Part shown: one piece after another, positions 1-10,653 of the stretch
How positions within the stretch are numbered: the stretch's first letter is position 1
How the letters are laid out: every line of letters begins with the position of its first letter
DNA from: Micropterix aruncella
Lineage: Eukaryota > Arthropoda > Insecta > Lepidoptera > Micropterigidae
Assembly: GCA_944548615.1 (NCBI GenBank)
Contig: OX155954.1
Span: 2,399,335-2,463,334, forward strand
Direction: 5' to 3'
Length of the DNA: 64,000 bases
Notes under the pieces: generated by a model
The model's input: the letters and a program-made list of their open reading frames with translations, nothing else
Told to the model about the DNA's origin: nothing
Database searches by the model: none
Translations under genes and position numbers: made by a program

Positions 1-1850
1 GATTTTGACGGTCGGTACGTCGTCGGGGTTTTGATCGATATCTCGGATGCCTTCGATAACGCGTGGTGGCCGACGATTCTGAGAAAGCTTCGTCTCAGAC
101 AGTCCCCGACCAATATCCTTAAGATAATCCGCAGCTATTTCTCAGACAGGTCCGTTACTCTTAAGTATGGACCGACGTCAGTGTGTATGGTTTCTTCTAT
201 GGGGTGTCCTCACGGGTCGGTGTTGGGTCCCAGTCTGTGGATTATCCTCTCTGATGACCTGCTCGCGTTGCCTTACCCGGAGGGGTGCTACGTCAGCGCT
301 TACGCTGACGATGCCCTCCTCCTGGTGGGCGGCAAGAGCCGCGCAGAGATCGAGAGAAGGGCGGACGGTTCGCTGGACCTCATCCTTGGGTGGGGAAGGC
401 GCAACAGGCTATCCTTCTCTCCGGCCAAAACTCAGGCATTATTATTGAAGGGGCATTATATCTTCAGCGAAATCCACTGATCCGGGTCGGAGGGCGTTTT
501 GTAGCTTTTCCGCAGTGCGTCCGCTACCTGGGGGTTCGTTGGCGACGTCCCGATCGTATCTGGGTCATGCGAGATCCGCGGCAACGAAATCGCGTAACCT
601 GTATCTTTCTCTCCGTCGCGTTAGCAAGGCTGAAGGGGGATTCGTTCGCCGGCCTTAAAACTGCCGTACAAGTGTGTATTCGTACCGCAAGTGTCTTATA
701 CAGCGCGTGCTTGGGCGTGGCCCTCTATCTCGGAGGCCGCGCGTGTGGTTCTACTGCTTGGCGACGACCTCCACTCTCGCTCTTCCTGTCATCGCTGGGA
801 TACTGCCGATTGATCTGGAGATTTTGGAGCGTGCGGCTAAGTCATGGCTACGCTGTGGGGAGCCGGTGGACTATTTCAGTCTGACGATGAACCCGGCGGA
901 AACCAGGTTGGTGGAGTGTACCCGCATGCTCCGCACAGTGGCTGCCAGACACGCAGGCATTCGCTGCATGCCTGTTCGCCCACCGTTCCTGTCAAAGCCT
1001 GCGCGTCTGGCATGAACGGTGGGATGCCGGCGGTAGGGGCCGCCTCACCCATAGTTTCTTCCCGGCAGTGTCCGAGCGGATAAAAAATTATTTTCTACGG
1101 CTTGACCACCGGATCACGAAGCTCATCGGGGTCACGGTGAGTTTAGGGCCAAGCTAATTGGCTTTAGACTCAGTGACGATCCCTGGTGCCCTTGCGGCTC
1201 CGGTCATCAGACCGCAGAACACATCATTTGGACATGTTCTAAGCTGGACGCGCACGGGCAAAAATGCTGGATGTGGTTGGTGCGTGCGTCTGCAATCTGC
1301 CGATCTGGTATGCGGATCTCGTGAGTTGCGAGGTTTGCTTCCGAGCGTTCCGGGCATTTGCGGACCACTGGGTGTCACATTGGGAGGATTTGAGGCAGCG
1401 GGGTTCTCCTCCTTTGGAGGAGGGCCTCCCCTCTTAACGGTGCAGTCCGGGGGCTGCTTTCTCGCCTGAAGTCGCCGTATTGTATTGTGACATACCTAGC
1501 CGCCCTATGTGGGTGCGTGCTTTCTTGCAGGTTCTCCTGGTGTAGATGCCCCCAACGGCGCCCCTGCCGTTTGCAGCCAGAGATCGGGACCACTCAGTGC
1601 CATGGATTCACCATCTCATCGCCCACCATTCGCCCTACTACAATATTGTGACTTGTAAGATATTTCTTTGATTTAATAACCGGTTCACGGGGTGCCGGAG
1701 GGGGTAGAAACTGATATCCTTTTGGTAAGCGTGAGCTTGTCGATGCACGGCATCCCGGGAAGATAAAACGACCCATGTCGTTAAAACTGCCCGAGTGGTG
1801 GGCGGGATTTCTCCCCCCGCCTGTCACCGCTTAGCCTAATAATAATTTAA
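1..1850 (+). mobile_element. R1-clade non-LTR retrotransposon, 3' part, decayed
   Basis: The window opens inside a reverse transcriptase. The reading frame from base 31 shows LIDISDAFDNAWWP, GCPHGSVLGP and AYADD (YADD at about 301-312), the arrangement seen in R1-clade RTs. The frame breaks near 450 and again near 700. Past that, PVIAGILPIDLE (about 795-830) and a C-terminal CCHC knuckle, CPCGSGHQTAEHIIWTC (about 1187-1237), are still readable in different frames. At least three frameshifts make it a pseudogene. The stretch to about 1850 reads as 3' UTR. It lies antisense in a GABA-T intron, so it is not a 28S rDNA insertion. The clade call rests on motifs; the start is off the window. Confidence 0.8.
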
Positions 1851-2210
1851 TATGCTGTACATTTTTTATGTAAGGGCACGGCGTATGCAAACTGGAGGCT
1901 ACTCGCCGGTCAGTCTTGCCCCCACCCCGCCGCCCCTAGCCATATGTAGCAGAATTGTTTGAGAATTGTCCGTAATGCTAATATCACCCCCACTGCAAGT
2001 GCCTTTTGCCTATTACCGGCGGATCTTAAACGGCCTCTTTCGTGCGGTTAGCGGACGAACCCTCGGTTTTAGGATTGCCCAGTCCAGATGGTCCACTCGA
2101 GACACACTATATTTGGCGGAGAACAATATAAAACCAGAAACTGAAGCGAAGCAAAAGAAAATTCGGGCAAATAGATAAAAGTTTTAACAAATGATTAGTT
2201 AAAGACGAAC
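1851..2210. other. GABA-T intron 5 sequence
   Basis: Ordinary AT-rich intron between the R1 remnant and exon 5. No gene or clear repeat is seen. Confidence 0.5.
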
Positions 2211-2371
2211 CTTTTATCTTCTTGCTGATTTTCTCGTACGTTTTCTTCTAGCGGATAGCGATATTTGGGAAACGGCGCGGTCGGCCAATCGAAAGCAGGT
2301 ACATCTATTTTGTGAAGCGCTTTTGAGTGCGTAGTGGAAAGAGAGCCGAGAGTTCGCCCGTGAAACCCTCC
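2211..2371 (-). CDS. Gabat: GABA transaminase, coding exon 5 (last in window)
   Basis: It encodes residues 212-264 of 4-aminobutyrate aminotransferase, starting with the family motif GGFHGRTLG and running through [17 protein letters not shown] to ENQQEDK. The Phe of GGFHGR stacks on the PLP ring in the pig enzyme. The acceptor is a tattttcag and the donor AAAAG|gttcgt, leaving phase 2. The exon track would extend past the donor to a stop, which is intron read-through. The rest of the enzyme, including the Schiff-base lysine, lies beyond base 1. Confidence 0.93.
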
Positions 2372-2789
2372 CTGAAAATATAACATTAAAATAGCCATTT
2401 TATTCACATATCTAAATAATTATAAAAACAAAGCCCCCACAAGTCTGTCTATTTGGTTGCGGTAAACTCAAGAATCACGGACAGATTTCAATGCGGTTTT
2501 CACTGTTCGTTAGATCGTCTTTCGGGGAAACTTTTTGTGTATGCCATCAATATATTATCTAACGAGAACAATAATTTAAAACGGATTTAATTAAATTTAA
2601 TTTACGGATGCTCCCTTACGGCCCCATTGACGCGTGTTACCTCTGTAAACATCCAGTGCTTAAAGACGATTGCGCATTCTGTGATAATCATAATGTCCAT
2701 AATCTACTCAATCAGACTTTCCATTCAATGATGAACACGATATATTTATCTTAATTTATTGACATTTGTACAAATATCTATTTGACATT

Positions 2790-2935
2790 TGGACCGGTAC
2801 CCTATGACAACTGGAATGACATAACGATGCTAACAATACCACACACTTCTGAATCGGTCCAAGCGGCTACAAGTTATGGAGAAATAAAGAAACGGAAACA
2901 TACGTACATGAACCCTGAACACATTACACCTTTTT
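2790..2935 (+). repeat. Degenerate dispersed repeat, copy 1
   Basis: About 140 bp starting near accctatgacaactgg and including taacaata, acacttct, aatcggt, aagttatg and catgaaccct. It is about 75-80% similar by eye to the sequence at 3325-3852, where a hAT element has split the second copy. Its class is unknown. Confidence 0.6.
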
Positions 2936-3324
2936 GTTGGGCAGTCGTGTATTCTTCATAAATATTCTTCAGAAAAAATGGGTTACTTCATTACACACAC
3001 TGGTTTTTTTCAAGTAAAATTACTTAATTTTACAATTATCTAAAATGTCAGAATAGAATAAATTCGTGAGAACCAAATACGGTCACTAAACATTGATAAT
3101 ATTTTGTGGAGTGTAATAATGAAACATTTTGTATATTTTTTATTGATAAATTAATATTTTAAAAAACTTTTATCGTTTCCGGCCCTACAGGTTTTGTTAT
3201 GGCGGCCGCGAAGAATACTAACGATAAAAAAAATAAATTATGACTGTCATAACACAACCAACACGTAATACGGCGAATTATATCGAAGACACTGCTTTCT
3301 CCTTATGTGAAAGCAAGGGGTGAT

Positions 3325-3852
3325 CGCACGTACCTACCTTATGACGCCGGGATGACATTGCGATTCTAACAATACTATACACTTCTAAATCGGTTTAAGC
3401 ATTTAGAAGTTATGCAGGGCCGAATTTAGAGGTCTGGAGGCCTTGGGGCAACAAATGAGTGGAGGTCCCCTTGTCGCCCCAAGTGGAGCCCCTGAAGAAA
3501 GATAACGGTTGAAATAAATTTTAACATTCCATTGTTTCTGATTGGAGTTGAACAAATACAGATGAATCGTTTTTTTAAATATATTTAAGAACAACATAAT
3601 CATGTTTGCACAAAGTACTGTAGGTAAAGGTAAAACAGCGAAAACAAAATATCAAAGGAAAAGTTGTTTACTAGTGTTTACTAGCTTACTCGTAGGAATA
3701 TTAAAGATTTTTTCCGGAGTCTCTATTGTGGGGGCCCCTCTTTTGTGGAGGCCCCGGGGCTGTAGCCCCGGATGCCCTACCCTAAATCCGGCCCTGAAGT
3801 TATGGTGGAATAACGAAACGGTAAACATACTGCATGAACCCTAAACACATCC
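3325..3852 (+). repeat. Degenerate dispersed repeat, copy 2, split by a hAT insertion
   Basis: Left part 3325-3414 and right part 3797-3852 together match copy 1 at 2790-2935. The uninterrupted copy 1 shows the pre-insertion order: the aagttatg motif occurs once there and twice here, flanking the inserted element. Confidence 0.6.
3415..3796. mobile_element. hAT-type non-autonomous element (382 bp)
   Basis: Terminal inverted repeats start CAGGGCCGAATTTAG on the left and CAGGGCCGGATTTAGG on the right (read inward). The flanks are a perfect 8-bp target duplication, aagttatg at 3407-3414 and 3797-3804. The CAGGG start and 8-bp duplication are the hAT signature. No transposase is present. Confidence 0.88.
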
Positions 3853-4675
3853 AAAGCGAGGTTTTACACCAATAACAATAAAAAACGCAATTTCAATTGG
3901 TGCGTACGAGGTCTCACATAAAGATCGAGAACATGATTAGATCCATTTCAGTTACTATTATCGAACATAAAAAAACGATTGTCTCAAATCAACAAATTTT
4001 ACTATATATCCCAGTTGCTTTCGGGTATCGATATGACCCTTACAGTACGAAGCTATCGTCATTGATTGAGGAATTATTATCGTTGAAAGCCAGTGCAACA
4101 ATAAGCTACGCGCCCCTATAAAGCTATTGTAAATGTTGTTTTTTCACGTATAACTTTACGTGACCATCACTAGGTAATACCACAGCCTATATAGTATTCA
4201 GAGATTTTTTATAAAACATCCATTGTAAAATGAAAATTGAAAGATGCAAAAATGTGCGTGCGATGAAAGATCCAAAGATGTGCGTTCAGCTCCACATTCT
4301 GTAAAAATGTAACTAATACTATTTTCCGAATTTAAAATCAACGGACTATCCTATCAATTCGGAAATTTTGAAGAGGCAGTCGGCTACAGCTTAGAAGGGC
4401 TTGGTAAGTCGCTGTGGGCTTTTTGAGCGATACCTGCATGTCTCCAGCGCAGAAGAAAATTGCCAATGCTATTATTTTAAAAATCGGTCGTGTCGCCACA
4501 AAACTTTCCCGGTAAGTAGCCAAAGACTTATGGAAGGATTTTGAGCGTAATATCCCTTCGGAAAGAAGATTAATCTGATTGAAAGGGATAGTCGACGACG
4601 AACGCGGATAGTGGGAATGCAACACATTAAACACGTTTGATTCAATCGTTTACGCAAATATACTGACTAACAAAA

Positions 4676-5032
4676 ATGCAATGTGATTTCGGCCCAACAA
4701 GGCACACGTGTATCAAATTTCAAGTTTATACGTCTAATATTTCGAGATTGAAATATGACTAGTGATCTATGAAATATAAATATGGTGGACCGATTTCTAC
4801 CACAACCTTTTCAACTCTTGCCATGAGCAAACGATGCTTGCAAGCCAAATTTCAGCTCAGTCGAATTAAGCGTTTGGGCGCTATCGTGGAGGAGTACACA
4901 CAGACACACTGAAAATAGATATCGTCTCACCGGGCGGGGGCTCAAAACAGATATTTCCGTCTTCATCTCGTAAAAAAATATGCTTTCACAATACTTTCCC
5001 TCTTCGCTGCTTGGTGGGCCGGGAAAGTAATA
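4676..5032 (+). repeat. Dispersed repeat family Y, copy 1
   Basis: A 350-bp unit running from ttcggcccaacaagg to a terminal hairpin whose arms are actttccc and gggaaagt. Shared landmarks with copies at 21060-21392 (+) and 36536-36906 (-) are gtggaccgatttc, ctcttgccatga, aatttcagctca and cgctatcgtggagga. No coding capacity is seen. The hairpin near one end is compatible with a SINE- or Helitron-like tail, but the class is not settled. Confidence 0.65.
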
Positions 5033-5197
5033 TCTCACTGAATAAGTAAACCAATAACTTTTCTCGTATTTCTTAATTAGAGTACCTATACAGAGTTTTG
5101 GCCAGGAAATCGGTCAAAATTTTGTTAGACACTGTAACCTGATTCCAAACAATAAATTAAAAACTCTTCCCGTGCGAACCCGAGAAGCTTGCCATAC

Positions 5198-5476
5198 CAT
5201 AAAGGACATAATAGAGAGCTTCGGTGATCCGGGACCCATGTTGATCATGCACGATTCCAATTCTTCGGGGCTGAAGTCGACCTTTTCGCCCCTGCGCGCC
5301 GTGCGGTACCAGATGAACATGTTCTTGAAGGCGTTCTCGTTGGAGCAGGAGCCGCACATCATGGTGGTCACGTGGTCCAGGTCCTTCGGCGCCACTTGCA
5401 GGAGCACGTCGCGCAATTTGGACGGCCAGTCCGCCCCTGGGAAGACGCCCAGGGCCGGACGGTTGACCAGCGTCCG
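5198..5476 (-). CDS. Gabat: GABA transaminase, coding exon 4
   Basis: It encodes residues 119-211, RTLVNRPALGVFPGADWP through GPGSPKLSIMSFM. The MMCGSCSNENAFK segment carries the two cysteines (here C159 and C162) that bind the inter-subunit 2Fe-2S cluster in the pig enzyme and the Gly-Ser that contacts PLP phosphate. Acceptor gtttctag, donor TTTATG|gtatgg; both ends are phase 0. A longer overlapping frame on the same strand (5157-5510) is a shadow. Confidence 0.95.
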
Positions 5477-5764
5477 CTAGAAACATCATTAAACATAAAT
5501 AACAGTACAAATTTTAAAAATTAAATACTAACAGCCGTATTCACAGTCGACCTTAAAGCAGGGATTCTCAACCTGGGGATAATTACCCCCAAAAAGGTAA
5601 AATGAGATGTGCATTGCGAAACGACTTGCGATGTTCATTGGCCGAAACTGCACCGAATATTAAGAATATGTTATGAGCAATGTGAACCGTCTCACTGACT
5701 TGCATTACTTCTTGATTTAATAAAAAAAATGGTTTTCTTTGTTTATTTTTTTTAAATGATTCGC

Positions 5765-6475
5765 CTTCTTCTTCTTAGGGTGCCTTTCCAACTAGTGAAG
5801 ATTGTCAGTCAGCTCTGCATACTTCTTCTTGTCCTTCGCCAGGCAAAACAATTCGGCGACACTCGTAATCCCGGTCCATTCTTCACTGTTTCACTTCACT
5901 TGAGGACGCTGTTTGATGGTCTGCCATAGCTTGCGTATTTGGCCGACACGCCGTAGAACTTCCTCATTGGTGACTTTCTGAGTCCAAGATATCGACATCA
6001 TGCGTCTGTATGCCCACATCTCGAATGCTTACATACGTTTCCTTGGGCCAGATGTAGCACTGGAGAAGACGTATTCGAAAAGGGATTTTCAGGCCTTGAT
6101 TGCATAGGAACGTTTTTATTTTTCCAAAGGCGCTGCGTGCAATTTTGTGTAAGCCAGATGCCAAGGTATCTATATTTATCAACTTGTTCAACGTGCATAA
6201 ATTGTCTTTTTTATAAAACCAGTGTAATATTCATTAAGTTATGTTTTTATAGCACAATAAAGTTATTCTATTCTATTCTAGTTTTTGGCCCGCCACAAAT
6301 ATGCTTGGTTGGATATTGGGATTATTAGAAATCACCATAGACTTAGTCTTGGTGACATTCATCCTGAGACCAGCTTTGACACTACACTCATTTAATTTTG
6401 CTCGGTCAACAATCTCCTGTAGCTCGGCTTCCGTAGATGCTATGATAACAGTGTCATCGGCATACTTCAAGTTAT
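5765..6475 (-). pseudogene. RT C-terminal fragment (endonuclease-RT type)
   Basis: Read on the minus strand, 6470-6285 gives KYADDTVIIAS followed by a thumb-like segment ending in GQKLE. 6195-6000 continues EQVDKYRYLGIWLTQN, and 5900-5790 still shows SVAELFCLAKDKKKYAEL. These are the palm end and C-terminal tail of a non-LTR RT. There are frameshifts, and an 85-bp insertion separates GQKLE from the next block. Not functional. Confidence 0.75.
6192..6282 (+). mobile_element. Short retroelement 3' end with (TTCTA)n tail
   Basis: This piece interrupts the RT fragment exactly where its two protein blocks should join. It ends aataaagttattctattcta, a 3' tail with a TTCTA microsatellite, so it looks like a severely 5'-truncated plus-strand retroelement. 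Confidence 0.5.
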
Positions 6476-6699
6476 TAAAAAAATGATTACAATTATTTAA
6501 AATATTGTTTATTTTTCGTATTTTAAAAAAACATGCAATAGTTTATTTGTTTTTTTTAAATAAACTTTTTAGCGACTATTCGCTAATATCAAACCCGTTA
6601 TATGGGTAATAGCCTCAAAAAGGTTGGAAACCGCTGCCTTAACCCGTACTCGAGTGACACTTAAATACCACCCCCAAAAATTGCCTTTTATAGTCATAA

Positions 6700-6772
6700 G
6701 GTATTTGACGACGGTTTCTTGAGTCTCTCTTCAGTCAGTACGCACTCAAGAAACCGTCAAGTAATTGAATTC
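6700..6772. repeat. Imperfect palindrome
   Basis: Arms ttgacgacggtttcttgagt and actcaagaaaccgtcaagta are separated by about 20 bases, with 14 bp perfectly matched at the inner end. It could be a short foldback element in GABA-T intron 3. Confidence 0.7.
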
Positions 6773-7812
6773 ATTTCTACTTCGAATCAGATTCATTCCT
6801 ATATAAGAAGGTCTAGAGAATTTCCGTTGTCTATGAACAAAATGATTGTGCTATATAGTTGAAAAAAGCCCGTCGCCATTTTCAAGGGGATTGTTAAAAG
6901 TTTACATTATCAGTGGGGATTGTTGTAATCCCTCAAGTAATGACGCAGTACGTTTGTCACGGAATTACAGTCACCCTATTACATTCATCACACTGATTCC
7001 GAATGTTAAAAATCTTTGCTCTATTTCTATAATACTGCAGTTTAGCTAACTCTGCCATATTAGTTTTCAAACTAACTTAACCTACCGCCAAATGATAAGT
7101 ATATGAAGCTTTTAAAAGAACTATACCTATCACCATATAGGTGTTTATGAATCGTTTAAAAAAAAACACCAACCTACCACCTTACATCCGCCGATACAGA
7201 AAAACTCAAAGAGGGGCGCTAAAAGACATCTTGAGCTATGGGTGTAATAACAAATCTTCAAGTCACATGCAAAGGCTATACAACTACTCGACTGACGAAT
7301 AAATTGCGTATTGATGGATACTTTGGAGGTGTCAACTACAACGGGCGAACCCGTCACCCCCGGAAGTTTTAACGATATTTATTGTGCTGTCTCCCTAGAG
7401 ATGAGCGTAAAAAACTTTGTGATGAAACAGTCCACTTATTAGCTCCCCGTGTAGATAGATGGATACGCGGGCGGTCGTGAATCGCGCATGGTGTTGGGCC
7501 GACTGCCTCAAGGAGGGGGGGGGGCAACCCCCGCGCCCCCATATGTATCCACCGCTGCCACCATATAGGTACTTGACGCATCTTTAAACGCCTATATTTC
7601 GCTTATTTATAGAAATAGAGCAAATATTTTAAATTCGAAATCAGCGTCATGAATATGGTGGAGTGAATATGGCTACATTTTCAATGTAGAGGAGTTTGCT
7701 AAACTGCATAAATATGGTTTTAGAATAGTAATTGGCCAAGTTAGAGCACACTTGAGAATTGAGATGAGGGGCCCTTAAGAATCGACTGTGAATACAACTG
7801 TAAAACACTTAC

Positions 7813-7980
7813 AACATTGTGAGCATCGGTGAAGACGTTTAGAAGCTCGGGATGGTTGTAGCCGAGTGGCATCGACGATATTTGCGTGAAGACATCGAGC
7901 AGTTCGTTTCCGTCGACGTCTACCAGGTAATTTCCGACGCTTTTGTCGTAATCCGCGAAGAGTTGGACAGAACCAGCTTG
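7813..7980 (-). CDS. Gabat: GABA transaminase, coding exon 3
   Basis: It encodes residues 63-118, [18 protein letters not shown], then [18 protein letters not shown] and [14 protein letters not shown], and ends AHNV. This is the N-terminal substrate-cofactor region of GABA-T. Acceptor cttttccgcag, donor AATGTT|gtaagt; phase 0 on both sides. The frame is interrupted in raw six-frame views because the exon is only 168 bp. Intron 2 upstream is 19.3 kb and full of transposons. Confidence 0.94.
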
Positions 7981-8061
7981 CTGCGGAAAAGAGAATCGGT
8001 AATTTCCTACCCACTTGCGAAGTTTGTTGTAACATTTGCCACATATTATTTGACTTTGACA

Positions 8062-8382
8062 ATGAATTATACTTTTAGACTAGGTATTTTTATATTAAAT
8101 CTTATATTACTAAAAACATAATATTAAATAATAATGACTGTTTCTTTCTTTTCTCACATATAACTTTATTTATATTATTTAATCGAATTTTATATTATAT
8201 TTATTGCCGATTTAATAATGGAATTGCATTTTATTTATTATATATTTTTAATATTTTTTTATTATTATTTTTTTTAATTTTATTCTGAAGACCACATTTT
8301 AGGGCAATTTAGTGTCATTAGCTTTTTACTAAAACTTGTACATTTGTAGGCAACCAAGCAATCAAGCAAACTTGATTGTAAT
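8062..8382 (+). repeat. Repeat X, 5' part of the interrupted copy
   Basis: These 321 bases are a near-perfect inverted match of 17565-17885. The match ends at ...cttgattgtaat, and the rest of X resumes at 14163 after a 5.8-kb insertion. Together they form one 481-bp X element. Confidence 0.85.
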
Positions 8383-8488
8383 AATTTGAAAATCGAATTT
8401 TCGCGAACTGACGTATTATTGTTAGCTGCATCTTTTTTACGAATAAAAGTGTGATAAAGTGTGCGAATCTATCTTAACTTGATACCTA

Positions 8489-8536
8489 CCGATAGCAAAT
8501 TCCTCAGTGATACCGATAGCAAATTCCTCAGTGAGT
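8489..8536 (+). repeat. 24-bp tandem duplication in the 5' UTR
   Basis: Two consecutive identical units, taccgatagcaaattcctca plus gtga. Tandem units in the 5' UTR of a non-LTR element can carry promoter activity; here that is only a possibility. Confidence 0.85.
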
Positions 8537-9022
8537 AAAGTGGCATAATATGTGAAAATCTCGAACGCCAAACCGTACGTAGAAAAAAGACATTTTAATT
8601 AAATAGTGGTCACCTACAATCGAGCGGAAAACCACCAACAGATACATTCGAAAAACAGCAATACCATCACTGTATATACGTAATTATTACTGCAGCGACC
8701 AGTCGGACAATAGCCCCGTCGTTTCGTCGCCGAACTGCAATTTGCCTATCGTGAGTGCCTGGGATCAATCCTTGGTCCGGCTAAAATATTTTTAATTAAA
8801 ATAGATACGCGAGCGCCATCCATCGGTGTTTAACTATACGCATGAGGCAGGAGAATTAAATTGCCATATCAATCAAAAAAAAAATCAAAATATATAATTT
8901 AATTAAATCGGCCTACTGCGGCATCTCTAGGAAATTCCAAAAATTATTAATCGCAGGACTAACTCAGCGCCATCTAGGATTGACTAGTGGAATTACGAAA
9001 AAAAATACCGCCAGTAGTGGCA

Positions 9023-10141
9023 ATGGCACCGTCATTCGCCTCCGTAATTTGTAAAAAATGTGATACGGATATAAAAGACGCCACTGCGGTAGTAAAGTGT
9101 ACCGAGTGCAAAAAGGCGTTCCACACGACTTGCACTTCAAACAAAAAGATCGGCAAGACTACTTTAAAAACCTGGAAATGTGATTTTTGCTTGGAGGACA
9201 AAGCACCGAAAACAGCACTTACCCCTCTTTCTATCAGTGCTACGAGTGCCTGCAGCAGCGATCCTAACATCTCTCTTCATTCTCCGTTAATCTCGCATAC
9301 GATATCGAGATCAACCCACCAGCTGACCAGTTCCCTCATGTCGGAGACTACTTTCAAAAAAGAGCTGAACAATTTTAAGGCTCATATTGCAGGAATGCTT
9401 GAAGACAAACTTCTGCTATTCAGCAACAAACAGGCCGAAACCGCAGCTGTAAAGCATGCTGAAATTGCCGCTCAAAATTGCGCTATCTTAGAAGCCATTA
9501 CCGTCATTTCAAATAAATACGATGAAATAAATCAACGGATGGCAGACATCGACAATAAGTTTAAGGTAGTGAAAAGGCTGGAGGACTCTAACATCAACCT
9601 GTCAAAGCGGGTGTCTTTCCTGGAGGAAAAGATCGATCTTATTGAAGCTCACAAAATCGCAACGGATGTAGAAATACGTGGTGTGCCGGAACATCCTCGG
9701 GAAAATCTGTCGCAATATATATTGGACATAGCGAAGACCATAGACTTCAATGGGGACGTCAAACAAATTATATCAATGGAGAGGAAACACAACGCAACCG
9801 CTGCAAGAGGGAATCCAAAATCAATAATTATAAAATTTGCAACCCAGAGCCAAAGGGATAATTTCTTAACCTCTACAAAGGCTTTCAACAATAAAAGCAA
9901 AAATAATAGCGAAAAACTTAACTCTAGCCATATTAACTTGCTATGCGATAAGCAACCAATATTTATTTCCGAACACCTGACTCAGCTAGCAAAGTACATA
10001 TATATGATTGCCAGGAAGTTTGCGAAAGAGAAGCACTTTGCTTTTTGCTGGTTTAAAAACGGAAAAATATTTCTCAAAAAGCAAGAAAACGCTAAAACTT
10101 TTCAAATCAAAAACGAATCGACCTTGGATGCTATGTCTTAA
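9023..10141 (+). CDS. Retrotransposon ORF1 protein (PHD-like finger, coiled coil)
   Basis: 372 aa if begun at the ATG in VAMAPSFASV; an upstream GTG at 8987 is less likely. The N-terminus has a PHD-like cysteine-histidine array: CKKCD, CTECKKAFHTTC, CDFC (residues about 10-60). A heptad-rich middle (about 110-220) looks like a coiled coil, and a basic C-terminal half contains EIRGVPE and IIIKFATQSQRDNF, resembling the ORF1 nucleic-acid-binding domain of CR1/L2/Jockey-group elements. It would package element RNA in the RNP. The frame is intact from start to stop. Confidence 0.8.
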   Translation: MAPSFASVICKKCDTDIKDATAVVKCTECKKAFHTTCTSNKKIGKTTLKTWKCDFCLEDKAPKTALTPLSISATSACSSDPNISLHSPLISHTISRSTHQLTSSLMSETTFKKELNNFKAHIAGMLEDKLLLFSNKQAETAAVKHAEIAAQNCAILEAITVISNKYDEINQRMADIDNKFKVVKRLEDSNINLSKRVSFLEEKIDLIEAHKIATDVEIRGVPEHPRENLSQYILDIAKTIDFNGDVKQIISMERKHNATAARGNPKSIIIKFATQSQRDNFLTSTKAFNNKSKNNSEKLNSSHINLLCDKQPIFISEHLTQLAKYIYMIARKFAKEKHFAFCWFKNGKIFLKKQENAKTFQIKNESTLDAMS

Positions 10142-10653
10142 GTCTTCGGTAGAACGCTTTGCTATAAATTCCCTTGAACAAAAAACGGCTTTCATTAAAA
10201 TCTTTCGATTCGTTCTTGAAGTAGCTTCAGTATGTATGAAATTATTATTAATAATATATAATTTATTAACTATTTATATAACAAATAACTCTCACTATTG
10301 TATACTAAAATATCTAATAATTATTTTGGAAAATGTGTTTATATGGTATTCATTTACACTTATGAGTATTGCACATGAACGCTGTAAATTGTGGCATACA
10401 CACACCACTTATCCAGAAGTGTCATTGAAAATTTTCTTTATCCAAATACTCGAATTTAATATGTTTTATTATTTAATACACCTTGTACATTCACGCTATG
10501 TATTAGGAGATTTTGAGTTTTATCACCCAGAATTCATTTCCGCCTACTATGTTGTCAGTTGTCAAAGGAGCTCTTGTGTAAAAATAAGCTACAAATTTCC
10601 TCCCTACTTTTTGCAATGCATCGAGAACCTATTCGCCTGGTACTTTCTTCAAT

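Larger units (their letters stand above)
5559..6636. mobile_element. hAT-like element containing a nested RT fragment
   Basis: Left end CAGGGATTCTCAACCTGGGG at 5559; right end, read inward, CAGCGGTTTCCAACC ending at 6636. These are typical hAT-family termini. The flanks ccttaaag and ccttaacc match at 6 of 8 positions, in keeping with an old 8-bp target duplication. A minus-strand RT fragment occupies most of the inside. Confidence 0.6.

Noticed and set aside
5157..5510. 117-codon minus-strand frame over GABA-T exon 4
   Set aside because: Wrong phase; the overlapping frame encodes the conserved GABA-T sequence and fits the neighbouring exon phases.
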